From contig CASFJV010000006.1 of assembly GCA_949295125.1 (NCBI GenBank), positions 1-43,777 of the forward strand: DNA of 43,777 nucleotides, in the 5' to 3' direction. Positions 14,695-23,245 of this stretch are shown piece after piece. The stretch's first letter is position 1; the number at the start of each line of letters is the position of its first letter. Both the position numbers and the translations under genes were made by a program. Origin of the DNA: an uncultured Spirochaetales bacterium. GTDB lineage: Bacteria > Spirochaetota > Spirochaetia > Sphaerochaetales > Sphaerochaetaceae. The notes under the pieces were generated by a model. It saw only the letters and a list, made by a program, of their open reading frames with translations, was not told the origin of the DNA and did not search any database.

Positions 14695-16503
14695 TCAAGA
14701 GAGTTCGAACATTCCATTGTAAAGTTTATAGTACCTTCCACCCATTCTCATCAGCTCATCGTGTGTTCCACGCTCTACGATGCATCCCCCTTCCAAGACC
14801 ATGATCGCATTTGCGTTCCTTACTGTGGAGAGCCTATGGGCAATGACGAATACCGTACGCCCTTCCATCAGGCGGTCCATTCCCTTTTCAATGAGATCTT
14901 CAGTCCTCGTATCGATATTGCTTGTTGCCTCATCAAGGATCAGTACTGGAGGGTCAGCAACAGCAGCACGTGCAATTGCTATCAGCTGCCTCTGTCCGCT
15001 AGAGAGGTTTGCTCCGTCTGAGACGACCATCGTCTCATACCCGTTAGGAAGACGGCGTATGAAAGAATCTGCATTTGCAATCTTTGCGGCTTTCTCCACA
15101 TCTTCATCTGCCGCATCAAGCCTTCCATACCTTATATTGTCCCTGATTGTCCCTGTAAAGAGATGAGTGTCCTGCAGAACCATTGCAAGCGAATGCCTCA
15201 GATCCTTCTTCCTGATATCCTTTACATTGATGCCATCATAATGGATTTCCCCTTTCTCGATATCATAGAAGCGGTTGATAAGGTTTGTTATGGTTGTCTT
15301 TCCTGCTCCGGTTGAGCCTACAAATGCAATCTTCTGTCCCGGTTTTGCATAAAGTGAGAGATCCTTGAGCACTGGATGCCCTTTCTCATATGAGAATGTC
15401 ACGTTATTGAACCTTACATCCCCCTTAAGAGGAATAAGTTCTCCATCCTCCCTCTTCCAGTCCCATACTCCATCCTTTGCCTTGACAAGTGTCACATTCC
15501 CTTCATCCACTTCACTTTTCCTGTCTATCAGTTCAAAGATGCGTTCAGCTCCTGCCAGGGAAGAGAGCAGGAAATTGCTCTGCTGCGTGAACTGGTTGAT
15601 AGGGGCTGCCGACTGCCTGACAAATACGAGGTACGAGGCAAGCGCTCCTAAATCGCTTAAGCCTTTTATGACCATGAAACCGCCGGCAATCGCGACAATG
15701 GCATAAGTCAGGAATGATATGCTCACAACAGCCGGAATCATTGTTGACGCATATGCCTGGGCACTTGTTCCCTGCTCCTGAAGTTCCCTGTTGAGACGCC
15801 TGAACTCCTTCAGGTTCTCACTTTCATGGTTAAAGACCTTTATGACCTTTTCTCCCGCTGTCATCTCCTGGATATAGCCATCAAGTTCACCCAGTGACTG
15901 CTGCTGCTTTGTATAGTACTTCTTGCTGCTTCTTGCGCTGTGGCGCACATATGCAAACATCAGCAGATAAGAAATGAACACTATTATGGAAAGTCTCCAG
16001 TTGAGAACAAGCAGCATGCTCATGGTTCCTGCTATCTGTATTCCATTCTTCACAACTGCGGCAAAGCTGTTGTTCAGTGCATCGTTTATTGTGTCCACAT
16101 CATTTGTGTAGTAACTCATTACATCACCATGCTGATGGCTGTCAAAGAAACGGAGGCTGAGGCTCTGCATATGGCAAAAAAGATCTTTCCTGATGTCGTA
16201 TACGACACTTTGCGCTGAGCGTGCCATTATCTGGGTATAGAGAAGGGCAGCTGCCACTCCGACAACGTAAATAACTGCTGTGATGGAAACACCTCTTATG
16301 AGTCCTGGCATTCCACTTCCTTCTGTTAGGCCGTTTATCACAGGACGCACCATGTATGTTCCCATCAGGTTGCATATGACGCTCAGGGCCACAAGCACTG
16401 CCACTGACAATAATGAGAATTTATGGCGACCCATGTAGGAGAGTAGGCGTTTTGCCGTATAAAGCATATTCTTCGGTTTTTTGCTGCTCATTGCCTGTGG
16501 CAT
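14695..16503 (-). CDS. ABC exporter half-transporter, catalytically complete partner
   Basis: The 602-residue protein is a six-helix exporter domain fused to an ABC ATPase. The ATPase has Walker A GSTGAGKTT, a signature LSSGQRQLIAIARA, a Walker B with the catalytic Glu (VLILDEATSNIDTRTE) and the switch His (IAHRLST). It pairs with the half-transporter encoded just upstream, whose ATPase site is degenerate, in the manner of TM287/288, BmrCD and LmrCD multidrug exporters. The ATG overlaps the stop of the partner by one base (TAATG) and GGAGGG lies 9 nt upstream, so synthesis is tightly coupled. Confidence 0.92.
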   Translation of the reverse strand: MPQAMSSKKPKNMLYTAKRLLSYMGRHKFSLLSVAVLVALSVICNLMGTYMVRPVINGLTEGSGMPGLIRGVSITAVIYVVGVAAALLYTQIMARSAQSVVYDIRKDLFCHMQSLSLRFFDSHQHGDVMSYYTNDVDTINDALNNSFAAVVKNGIQIAGTMSMLLVLNWRLSIIVFISYLLMFAYVRHSARSSKKYYTKQQQSLGELDGYIQEMTAGEKVIKVFNHESENLKEFRRLNRELQEQGTSAQAYASTMIPAVVSISFLTYAIVAIAGGFMVIKGLSDLGALASYLVFVRQSAAPINQFTQQSNFLLSSLAGAERIFELIDRKSEVDEGNVTLVKAKDGVWDWKREDGELIPLKGDVRFNNVTFSYEKGHPVLKDLSLYAKPGQKIAFVGSTGAGKTTITNLINRFYDIEKGEIHYDGINVKDIRKKDLRHSLAMVLQDTHLFTGTIRDNIRYGRLDAADEDVEKAAKIANADSFIRRLPNGYETMVVSDGANLSSGQRQLIAIARAAVADPPVLILDEATSNIDTRTEDLIEKGMDRLMEGRTVFVIAHRLSTVRNANAIMVLEGGCIVERGTHDELMRMGGRYYKLYNGMFELS

Positions 16504-18233
16504 TAAAGTGTCCCTCCTTTCAGCTGGCTTTCATATATTTCCCTGTAGATTCCTGAATCCTTTAGCAGGCTTTCATGGTTTCCAGTATCCACGATCCTTC
16601 CTTCATCAAGGATCACTATCTTATCTGCATTCATCACTGTAGATATCCTCTGTGCAATGTAGATCTTCGTAACTCCGCCCAAATTTGCAAGTGCGGTCCT
16701 GATTTTCCTCTCTGTATCAGTGTCTACAGCACTTGTAGAATCATCAAAGATAAGCACTTTCGGCTTTTTCAGAAGAGTTCGTGCTATGCATAGCCTCTGC
16801 TTCTGTCCTCCAGATACATTTACCCCTCCCTGTCCGAGATCTGTATCCAGCCCGTTTGGAAAGCGGCGGAGGAATTCTGCAGCTCCTGCTTTTTCGCATG
16901 CATCCCAGATTTCATCATCATCTGCATTTCCATCTCCCCAGAGGAGATTTTCCCTTACAGTTCCTGTAAACAGCAGATTCTTCTGCAGGACAATGGATAC
17001 GGCATCCCTCAGGCACTTGAGCGAGTACTCCTTTACGTTCACTCCTCCTATGATAACTTCTCCCTCAGTAACGTCATAAAGCCGTTCGATCAGCTGTACA
17101 AGCGTTGATTTTCCGCTTCCGGTTCCACCAAGTATGCCTACTGTCTCACCTTCATGAATTACGAGATTTATATTTTCAAGCGTATTCTCCTTTGCCTTTC
17201 TTGAGTATTTGAATGATACATTCCTGAATGCGATGTCCGCATTCTCAACCACTTCTTTCGGATTATCCACCTCCTTCAGGTCCGGAACTTCCTCAAGGAC
17301 CGCATTTATACGTTCTGCAGAGGCAAGGGACCTTGTAAGAAGCAGAAAGACATTGGAGAGCATCATCATTGAGTTAAGCACCTGCATTACATAACTGAGA
17401 AATCCTGTGAGTGTTCCCACCTGCATTTTCCCGTTAAGGATCATGATGCCACCAATTAGCATAAGCAGGACTATGCATAAATACATTACGAACTGGAAGA
17501 TTGGAAGGTTCAGCACAGCATGGCTGCTGGTATCCGTTCCCTGGATCTTCAGTGCTGTGTTGACTTTGTCGAATTTATCCTCTTCATGCTTTTCCCTGAT
17601 AAATGCCTTCACAGTCCTGATGGCCCGTACGTTTTCTTCAACTACGGCATTTAGGCTGTCAACTGTCTTCTGAAGTTTTGAATATAGCGGTGCAACTTTC
17701 CTCACGATCGCAAAAAGGATTATGCCGAGGGAAGGGGCAAGTATAAGGAAAACGATGGCAAGTTCTGCATTCATCGTGAATGAAAAGATGATTCCAAGGC
17801 TGAACATCAGTGGAGCTCTCATTAACGGCCTGAGCCCGCCATTGATTGCATTCTGCATGACAGTTACATCGCTTGTCATCCTCGTAACCAGGGAAGATGT
17901 TTCGAATTTGTCGATGTTCGAGAAGGAGTATTCCTGCAGATGCTCATACTCCTTCTCCCTGATATTCGCACCCCAGCCAAAGGCAGCGCGCGCTGCAAAA
18001 CGGGCATAAAGGAGTCCGGTAAAGAGTGCAAGTATTGCGCATATTGCCATTTCAGCACCTTTGTACAGCATGTAGCCTACATCTCCATTAGCAACTCCCA
18101 CATCGATTAAGTCCGCAATAAGGCTTGGAATGACCAGCTCGAAAGCGGCTTCAATGACTAGAAGGAAGCATGCAATGGCTAGATCCTTCCTGTATGGCTC
18201 CAGATAAGATAGCAGTTTCCTGAAACTATGCAT
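16503..18233 (-). CDS. ABC exporter half-transporter with degenerate ATPase site
   Basis: This protein has an exporter membrane domain followed by an ABC ATPase with Walker A GGTGSGKST and signature VSGGQKQRLCIART. The Walker B is FDDSTSAVD (Asp in place of the catalytic Glu), and the switch region is IAQRIST (Gln in place of His). These two changes are the usual mark of the non-catalytic half of a heterodimeric multidrug exporter. The start at 18233 is chosen from AAGGAG at 7 nt and overlaps the marR-like gene by 8 nt; the frame is open to 18260. Drug or toxic-metabolite export under MarR control is the likely role. Confidence 0.92.
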   Translation of the reverse strand: MHSFRKLLSYLEPYRKDLAIACFLLVIEAAFELVIPSLIADLIDVGVANGDVGYMLYKGAEMAICAILALFTGLLYARFAARAAFGWGANIREKEYEHLQEYSFSNIDKFETSSLVTRMTSDVTVMQNAINGGLRPLMRAPLMFSLGIIFSFTMNAELAIVFLILAPSLGIILFAIVRKVAPLYSKLQKTVDSLNAVVEENVRAIRTVKAFIREKHEEDKFDKVNTALKIQGTDTSSHAVLNLPIFQFVMYLCIVLLMLIGGIMILNGKMQVGTLTGFLSYVMQVLNSMMMLSNVFLLLTRSLASAERINAVLEEVPDLKEVDNPKEVVENADIAFRNVSFKYSRKAKENTLENINLVIHEGETVGILGGTGSGKSTLVQLIERLYDVTEGEVIIGGVNVKEYSLKCLRDAVSIVLQKNLLFTGTVRENLLWGDGNADDDEIWDACEKAGAAEFLRRFPNGLDTDLGQGGVNVSGGQKQRLCIARTLLKKPKVLIFDDSTSAVDTDTERKIRTALANLGGVTKIYIAQRISTVMNADKIVILDEGRIVDTGNHESLLKDSGIYREIYESQLKGGTL

Positions 18234-18657
18234 TCTTTTCTCCTTTTGCGTAGTTGTCAATTATGCGTTCAAGGTAAAAGGCGAGATTCTCTTTTTCCTC
18301 TTCGCTGAAACCGGAAAGCATGATCTTCTCAACTTCTTCAGATCTTTTTTTCCAGATATCCACTGCCATTTTCCCTTTTTCTGTGAGGTGAAGCCTGTTG
18401 CTTCTCCTGTTATCCTTATCTTCCTTCCTGACTATGAATCCATTTTTGAACAGTGTTTCGGCCATGCGTGAGACAGATGCAGGATCCATGCTGCATCCCT
18501 CTGCAACTTCATTCTGGCTGGATTCCCCGTTCTCATCCAGATAGCGTAATACCCTTGGCTGTCCACGTCCCAGTTCCAGTTCTTCGAGGGTAGGCTGGAA
18601 ATAGCTGTTCTGGCCACGGGACGCCCTGTATAAAAGCTGATGCAATGTAAGTGCCAT
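18226..18657 (-). CDS. MarR-family transcriptional regulator
   Basis: The 143-residue protein has the MarR winged helix-turn-helix. It includes LGRGQPRVLRYLDENGESSQ, the recognition-helix region SMDPASVSRMAETL, and the wing RKEDKDNRRSNRLHLTEKGK. MarR proteins are dimers that usually repress their own operon until a small molecule binds. It is the first gene of the marR-ABC-ABC unit and probably includes the ion transporter gene at the end. Two palindromes directly upstream fit as its operators. The ATG has AAGGAAG at a good distance. Confidence 0.92.
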   Translation of the reverse strand: MALTLHQLLYRASRGQNSYFQPTLEELELGRGQPRVLRYLDENGESSQNEVAEGCSMDPASVSRMAETLFKNGFIVRKEDKDNRRSNRLHLTEKGKMAVDIWKKRSEEVEKIMLSGFSEEEKENLAFYLERIIDNYAKGEKNA

Positions 18658-18668
18658 GTCTTCCTTTT

Positions 18669-18725
18669 TTGATTTATCAATTGTTGATCTATCAAGATTC
18701 TAATGATTGTTGCTGCTCTTGTCCA
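18669..18725 (-). promoter_or_regulatory. Promoter and twin MarR-type operators
   Basis: On the minus strand, -35 TGGACA (18720-18725), a 17-bp spacer and -10 TAGAAT (18697-18702) form a good promoter. Two copies of the 12-bp palindrome TTGATNNATCAA follow at 18684-18695 and 18669-18680, with centres 15 bp apart, covering the transcription start and the leader up to the ribosome site. This is the arrangement expected for autorepression by the MarR protein. Confidence 0.75.
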
Positions 18726-18918
18726 TTGCTTTTTCATCATGGATGAAATTCGAATCAAACCAATTTAATAGGCAATCTTCCTGATAAAGATTCCATAACC
18801 AATGCGTGATATAAAATCATCCACAGATACCTCATCATGCTTGCATAGGATCTGAATGCAGAGAGAACTGACAGGTTTTTAGTATTGCAAAGCTACGTCC
18901 TATGGTAGAATGTAATAG

Positions 18919-19176
18919 AAGGCGTACCGCTGCAGGCTTTATCCTACAGATGATGACCCGCATCACCGGCTGCTGCCGCTTTGTCTGGAACCACCCCTGG
19001 AATACTCTTCAAAGTCTTACATAAGACGTGGCAAGAGCCATTCAGCCTTCGATCTCAACAACTTTATTGCGCATACCCTGAAGCCTGCATATTCCTGGCT
19101 CAGAGATGCCCCTCTTTAGAGCCAGCAGTGCGTGTCTGCTGATTTATCCTCAGCATTCAAGGCTTTCTTCAGAGGA
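18919..19176 (+). pseudogene. Relic of an IS200/IS605-family TnpB, N-terminal part only
   Basis: The degraded translation begins KAYRCRLYPT. After a frameshift it continues MTRITGCCRFVWNH, and after another it reads FDLNNFIAHTLKPAYSWLRD, a stop, then SSAFKAFFRG. These are the ordered N-terminal landmarks of TnpB/OrfB (RLYP, CCRFVWN and the helix-turn-helix ending AFKxFFRG). At least two frameshifts and one stop make it non-functional. The RuvC and zinc-finger parts are absent; the sequence passes into a direct repeat instead. The surrounding 18.7-18.9 kb shows nothing else that I recognise. Confidence 0.75.
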
Positions 19177-19269
19177 GATGTTTTTGCTCTAAAGCCAATT
19201 ATAAAGATTTGTTTTTTTATTAGATAGTAACTTTATATAATATAAGAATTTAAATTCTTGTCCAAGACG
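19177..19269. repeat. Left copy of a 93-100 bp imperfect direct repeat ending in tRNA-Leu 3' sequence
   Basis: This stretch matches 20769-20868. The first 35 bp have 27 identities to GATGTTTTC...AGATTTG, an AT-rich middle varies in length, and the end reads GAATTTAAATTCTTGTCCAAGACG against GAATTTAAATTTCTGCCCAAGACG. The last bases of the right copy are the 3' end of tRNA-Leu, so the left copy looks like a duplicated attachment site. Confidence 0.6.
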
Positions 19270-19320
19270 GGTGATCAATTTTTTTTGTAGGAATTGTAAT
19301 TTCAATTTTCATAAGAAATA

Positions 19321-19353
19321 ACAAAAAGAACTGCCTATTAAAAATCAAGGCAG
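19321..19353 (-). terminator. Terminator of the DUF3800 gene
   Basis: A 6-bp stem (CTGCCT with AGGCAG) with an 11-nt loop is followed by TTCTTTTTGT on the minus strand, 8 nt after the stop codon. The strength is moderate. Confidence 0.6.
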
Positions 19354-19361
19354 GTAGTGAT

Positions 19362-20042
19362 TCAGATGTGTTTTCTGCATATCTTCTTATAGAAGTTCTT
19401 CATGAATATCTGTCGGGTTAGGAAAAAATCCTTTTCAGATTTTGTCGGTCTATGCTTATCCCACCTGATTCTGGATTGTTCCAGTGTGCAGATATAATCT
19501 GCAACTTGCATAAGTCTGTAATCTTTCTGATAAGCTGTGCGGAAATCTACTATTCCTCCAAAGATATCACCAAATGTGTTTCTGAGTATTCTGCTTATGA
19601 TTTTCTGTCCTCGGTCGCAGTAGATTATGATTTTGTCAGAGTACTGAAAGCATTCGAGTCTTTCATTGATAAAACTGCTTATCTGATGAATGAAAGCTTC
19701 TTCCATCTGAAATTCATTCTGATAGAAAGTCTTGGTAATGAAGAAAGTTTTGTAACGAATAGGTAATACTGATACAAATGCTGCAAATGTTGTGAATATC
19801 TTAATCCTTTCTTCTCTTAAGAAAGAAGCATAAGGTTCATCCTGTCTTATAAGTGGCATTGTATGGATGAAGGATTCATTACATCCTATTATATTTTTAA
19901 GTTTCGTATTAAGAACAGAAAATTCTGTAGAGATATCGTCTTCCTGATTATGGAAGACCATAGTAAGGCAATATTCAGGATTCTGTCTGTTTGAAAGATT
20001 CAGATTTCCGCTTTCATCGATATGAATTGACAGCACAGACAC
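19362..20042 (-). CDS. DUF3800 domain-containing protein
   Basis: The 226-residue protein starts with the DUF3800 hallmark SIHIDESGNLNLS. It carries the late motif KDYRLMQVADYICTLEQSR, with acidic residues that resemble an RNase H-like active site. DUF3800 proteins are often found on mobile islands and near defence genes; the function is unknown. The start appears to be GTG at 20042 with AAGGGG upstream, and that ribosome site lies in a small hairpin. The gene is AT-rich, lies between two direct repeats next to tRNA-Leu and is the only intact gene of that segment, which points to horizontal acquisition. Confidence 0.8.
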   Translation of the reverse strand: MSVLSIHIDESGNLNLSNRQNPEYCLTMVFHNQEDDISTEFSVLNTKLKNIIGCNESFIHTMPLIRQDEPYASFLREERIKIFTTFAAFVSVLPIRYKTFFITKTFYQNEFQMEEAFIHQISSFINERLECFQYSDKIIIYCDRGQKIISRILRNTFGDIFGGIVDFRTAYQKDYRLMQVADYICTLEQSRIRWDKHRPTKSEKDFFLTRQIFMKNFYKKICRKHI

Positions 20043-20049
20043 TAGATAA

Positions 20050-20106
20050 GCCCCTTAAAAAGGGATTGCCGGAGGTTCCTCCGGCTTCACGGCGGGGACA
20101 TGCCCC
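20050..20106. other. Cluster of three hairpins upstream of the DUF3800 gene
   Basis: Three short inverted repeats follow each other: CCCTT/AAGGG (20052-20064), a perfect GCCGGAGG/CCTCCGGC (20068-20085), and GGGG/CCCC (20094-20106). The stretch is GC-rich inside an AT-rich island. It could be a structured leader of the DUF3800 message (the first hairpin pairs with its AAGGGG), a terminator remnant, or a transposon end structure. I cannot decide between these. From 20107 to about 20430 I see no intact gene, only degraded short frames on the plus strand. Confidence 0.5.
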
Positions 20107-20432
20107 TGTTCGGCTTTGTGTCCGACCTATCTACAATCTAGCACAGTAAATAAGAATTGAATAGGACTTATTCAATTATCTTCTTTTGTAGATTTTAAGT
20201 TTTCAATTGAAAAGGTAAAAGCAATCAAGTGGAAAGGATGCGTTTACTTCTGCAATATCGCCGAGACAGGCCATGTGCAGGCTAAATAATCACAACTGCA
20301 GCAAGATTGGAAAAGTTTTGTGTAACTGCCATCTTGCGTACAAATGGGTCGCTTGTTGACTATGTGAGAATGGAGAATATGTTGTGGATGTTGAGTATGT
20401 TGGTAGTCATGGAAAATCCCAACATCACTTGA

Positions 20433-20734
20433 ACCATTTCAGAAAAACTTCTCTATTGGATCATAAAAGAGTACGGTGCTGATAATGTAAAGGTCGAAAG
20501 AGACGATCCGGTTAATGCTATGGAAATGGAGTGGTTCAAGAATCTTGAAAGAGAAGATACTCTAGGAAAGTCTATAGGAAACTATCTGGAATGACTCAGT
20601 CGATGCCTGCAGAAAAACCAGGAACGGCAAAGCAGTTCATTTCTGGTATGGTAAATGAGCGAAAACCTATAAGCAATGCGACAGCAAAAGAGCTATTCAA
20701 GATATTTGATGGTTCCGCATCCAGGTTTATTTAG
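20433..20734 (+). pseudogene. Relic of an XRE/HigA-type antitoxin-like regulator
   Basis: One frame (20433-20594) gives WFKNLEREDTLGKSIGNYLE then a stop. The overlapping next frame starts at ATG 20591 and reads MTQSMPAEKPGTAKQFISG and then NERKPISNATAKELFKIFDG to a stop at 20734. Together they resemble the helix-turn-helix of HigA-family antitoxins, where GEYIREYLE-like and TQxxLAxxLG-like segments precede the recognition helix and the PIS-xxA-L motif. The break at the ATGA overlap suggests a frameshift. No toxin partner is recognisable upstream. Confidence 0.45.
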
Positions 20735-20768
20735 GCAATATTCCCTCTGCTGTTTTTTAGCGAGAGAA

Positions 20769-20868
20769 GATGTTTTCATCCTTAAGTCAATTACACAGAT
20801 TTGATATTTTTGTAAAAATACAATAATAATTCTATATAATAAAAGAATTTAAATTTCTGCCCAAGACG
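20769..20868. repeat. Right copy of the direct repeat, overlapping the tRNA-Leu 3' end
   Basis: This is the partner of 19177-19269. It runs from GATGTTTTC through an AT-rich stretch into CCCAAGACG, which is the acceptor end of tRNA-Leu. The palindromic AAATTTAAATT with a short T-run directly after the tRNA may act as its terminator. Confidence 0.6.
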
Positions 20869-20940
20869 AGACTCGAACTCGTACGTCCTTGCGGACAAAG
20901 GATTTTAAGTCCTTTGTGTCTACCATTCCACCACTTGGGC
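20859..20940 (-). tRNA. tRNA-Leu (anticodon UAA)
   Basis: The 82-nt minus-strand sequence has a perfect 7-bp acceptor stem (GCCCAAG with CTTGGGC), the D-arm beginning TGGTGGAATGGTAGACA and an anticodon loop CTTAAAA giving anticodon TAA. It also has a variable arm typical of class II tRNAs and a T-arm with GTTCGAGTC. The 3' CCA is not encoded. It lies 88 bp after the GH30 gene stop on the same strand. Confidence 0.95.
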
Positions 20941-21028
20941 TCTAGTCTTAATGACCGACAATTATGATAGATGGAAAAAAGAAAAAAAGAAAGTACCTTT
21001 AATCTTTTTACCATCTAATTCCAGGGCT

Positions 21029-22417
21029 TTATTCAAAAATATAAGTTTGAATAGCTCGAGGAGGGCAGAGATAAGCTTTATCTTCTTTCTTTTGGACAGC
21101 ACTGTATCCTTCTGCTTTTTCCCTTACATTAGATATATTTATCTTGAAGAGCATATCAGCTTCAGTTCTGTTCATGACTATCAGAACTACGCTACCATCC
21201 TCATTTACAGCGGAAACAGCTTCCATATAGTCTGCAATTCTTCCATCTACGGTTTGAGGAGTCATCCAGGAATCAATGCCAGTTTTCAGGACTTTTGCAT
21301 TTTCCCTTATGAAGCGCGAGAAGTGCCCGATATAATAAAATGACGGGTTGTATGTCACTTCTCCATCATCCGATATGAGCACTGGGGCATCGCAGTAGTT
21401 TCCAACGTGATTCGGTCCCCCTTTCTCATCAAGCACGATATTCCAGTCTATCCAAGCGTTGCATCCACTGTTCAGATCATTGATTATGTTGTGTCCATAA
21501 CGTTCTGCAGGGAAATACTGATTTTTCCTGGGGCCTCCCTCAATTGAACCTTCTGAGAATATCAGATCCATATCTGGAAATTCCTTTCTGCATCTTCTCA
21601 CGTTATCATAGTCTGGCCCTGAATACCAATGGTATGCAGCTCCTGCTATGTGCCCTTTTGAATTCTTCAGTGATGCTGAAAGCCTTCTGTAAAGGCCATC
21701 CCTGTTATGATCCCAGACTAGGATCTTGATATCTTCAAATCCTGTTTTCTCCAGTTCCGGATACAGGTAGCCATCTACAAATTCTGTTTCTTCTTCTGCG
21801 CTGTAAAGGCAGCTGTCCCATACCTGGACCGCTTCAGTCTCGTTCTGAACAGAGCATGCCCATAGATTCAATCCGTTGTCCCTCAGATGTCTGAGATATA
21901 ATGCATATAATCCTGCCCACGCCCCATAGTATTCCTTCTTCAGCTTTCCTCCATGATTCATATCTCCATTAGTCTTCATGAATGCAGGAGGAGACCATGG
22001 GGAAATCATGAGTTTAAGCTTTCCTCCTGCTGCTTTGTTTGAATCAGTCAGAAGGGGAAGAAGATATTTATCTGAGCGGGAAGGGGCAAAATTGTGCTCT
22101 GAATCAATGACTGTCCAGTTTTCAAGGGAGAAATCGCATGAATTGATGTGGCTTCTTGCAATTGTGTAACCGTTTCCCCTGAAATAAGCATCAAGTACGC
22201 TTTCCCTCTTTTCCCTGCTGATTCCAGAGAGGACATAGGCAGAGCTTTCTGTAAGAGCCCCTCCAAATCCATATATCCTCTGAAGCCTTGCATCCGGATC
22301 GATATTTATGATTGCACTGAGCATCCTCTTTGAATGATCCATCCTTTCCTCTTCCTTGAGAAGAGCCATCCTGTTTCCGTTTTCCTTTGATGTTTCGTAG
22401 ATCCTGTTTATTTTCAT
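21029..22417 (-). CDS. Glycoside hydrolase family 30 glycosidase
   Basis: This protein of about 462 residues has a GH30 (beta/alpha)8 barrel. Visible features are YGFGGALTESSAYVLSG near the N-terminus, KLMISPWSPPAFMKTNGDMN, the acid/base Glu in ACSVQNETEAVQVWDSC and the nucleophile Glu in LIFSEGSIEGG. A beta-sandwich tail ends the protein. Family members cleave beta-glucosyl, beta-xylosyl or related linkages; no signal peptide is seen, so the enzyme is probably cytosolic. The start at 22417 is favoured by AAAGGA upstream; an ATG at 22438 lies within the end of the broken lipoprotein gene. Confidence 0.92.
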   Translation of the reverse strand: MKINRIYETSKENGNRMALLKEEERMDHSKRMLSAIINIDPDARLQRIYGFGGALTESSAYVLSGISREKRESVLDAYFRGNGYTIARSHINSCDFSLENWTVIDSEHNFAPSRSDKYLLPLLTDSNKAAGGKLKLMISPWSPPAFMKTNGDMNHGGKLKKEYYGAWAGLYALYLRHLRDNGLNLWACSVQNETEAVQVWDSCLYSAEEETEFVDGYLYPELEKTGFEDIKILVWDHNRDGLYRRLSASLKNSKGHIAGAAYHWYSGPDYDNVRRCRKEFPDMDLIFSEGSIEGGPRKNQYFPAERYGHNIINDLNSGCNAWIDWNIVLDEKGGPNHVGNYCDAPVLISDDGEVTYNPSFYYIGHFSRFIRENAKVLKTGIDSWMTPQTVDGRIADYMEAVSAVNEDGSVVLIVMNRTEADMLFKINISNVREKAEGYSAVQKKEDKAYLCPPRAIQTYIFE

Positions 22418-22431
22418 CTTTGTCCATCCTT

Positions 22432-23095
22432 TCAGCATAGTATTGATCTTGGAATTCTGACTGAGATTTCCTTTATCTTTCCTTTTCGGTTAAAAAGATC
22501 AGTGCTCTCATTCCTATCAAGGGTATTGCTTTTCCTATAAGCCGAGCCATTTACTGCTATTTCAATACTGTCATTATCTGACAGGGTATAGGTGATTGGA
22601 GTGTTAAAGCGTGTATACCGTAATGTTCCATCATCCTTAAATTCTGATAGCTCCAGCATGTCAGGGGAGATAACGAATATGCCATTTTCTACTTTTGCTC
22701 CAAGCTCAATATTCCTGGTAATTACTTCCTCTTTTACCTGTCCTGTCATTCCTGGCTGCTTTGCACCCTTTCCTTTTGGCGTGTGTGAATACGGCATAAA
22801 CGGAAATGATCCGTAGTCTTTTGCTTCCCTCTTATATCCAAGAGATGCTCTGATTTCCCTATATTCCCTGATCAGAGCCATCCTGATATTTTCATCAAGT
22901 TCTTTTTCTATCAGTTCTGCAACTGCCAGCATCAGCTTAGATACCATATGCCAGTAAATAGAACCTAATCCTTCATAGCGGAAGAATGAATCTGATGGAA
23001 ATGGATGAAAGTGTATTAGGTGTGTTGTCACATCCTGCCAAGAAAAATGCAAGGATCAACAATAGAGTTAAAAGTCTTGAGAATGATTTTCTCAC
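22432..23095 (-). pseudogene. Broken lipoprotein gene: signal peptide joined out of frame to the tail of a glycosidase-like protein
   Basis: From a GTG at 23095 with GGGAGG upstream, one frame encodes a lipoprotein signal, RLLTLLLILAFFLAGCDN, and then ends at 22973. The neighbouring frame, open from about 23052 to 22432, encodes about 200 residues with EGLGSIYWHMVSKLMLAVAE, FMPYSHTPKGKGAKQPGMTG and KVENGIFVISPDMLELSEF. These stretches resemble the C-terminal region of large uncharacterised carbohydrate-active enzymes. The missing catalytic part and the frame change around the lipobox point to a deletion. A sequencing frameshift alone would not restore a full enzyme. The GH30 gene follows, separated by 14 bp. 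Confidence 0.6.
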
Positions 23096-23245
23096 ATTAT
23101 CCTCCCAAATAGTTTTTAAATGAATTATCGATCCAGAATAAGGGGAGCGATAGAATACAAAATTTCTACTCTGTGGCACTTTTTTCGGTATTTTCAGATT
23201 TCTTTTTTATTTCTCTTTGCCTTAGTTCTGTATTACACTTTATTC

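Noticed and set aside
19261-19269. Second tRNA gene at the left repeat
   Set aside because: Only the final acceptor-end bases are repeated; no anticodon or D-arm is present.
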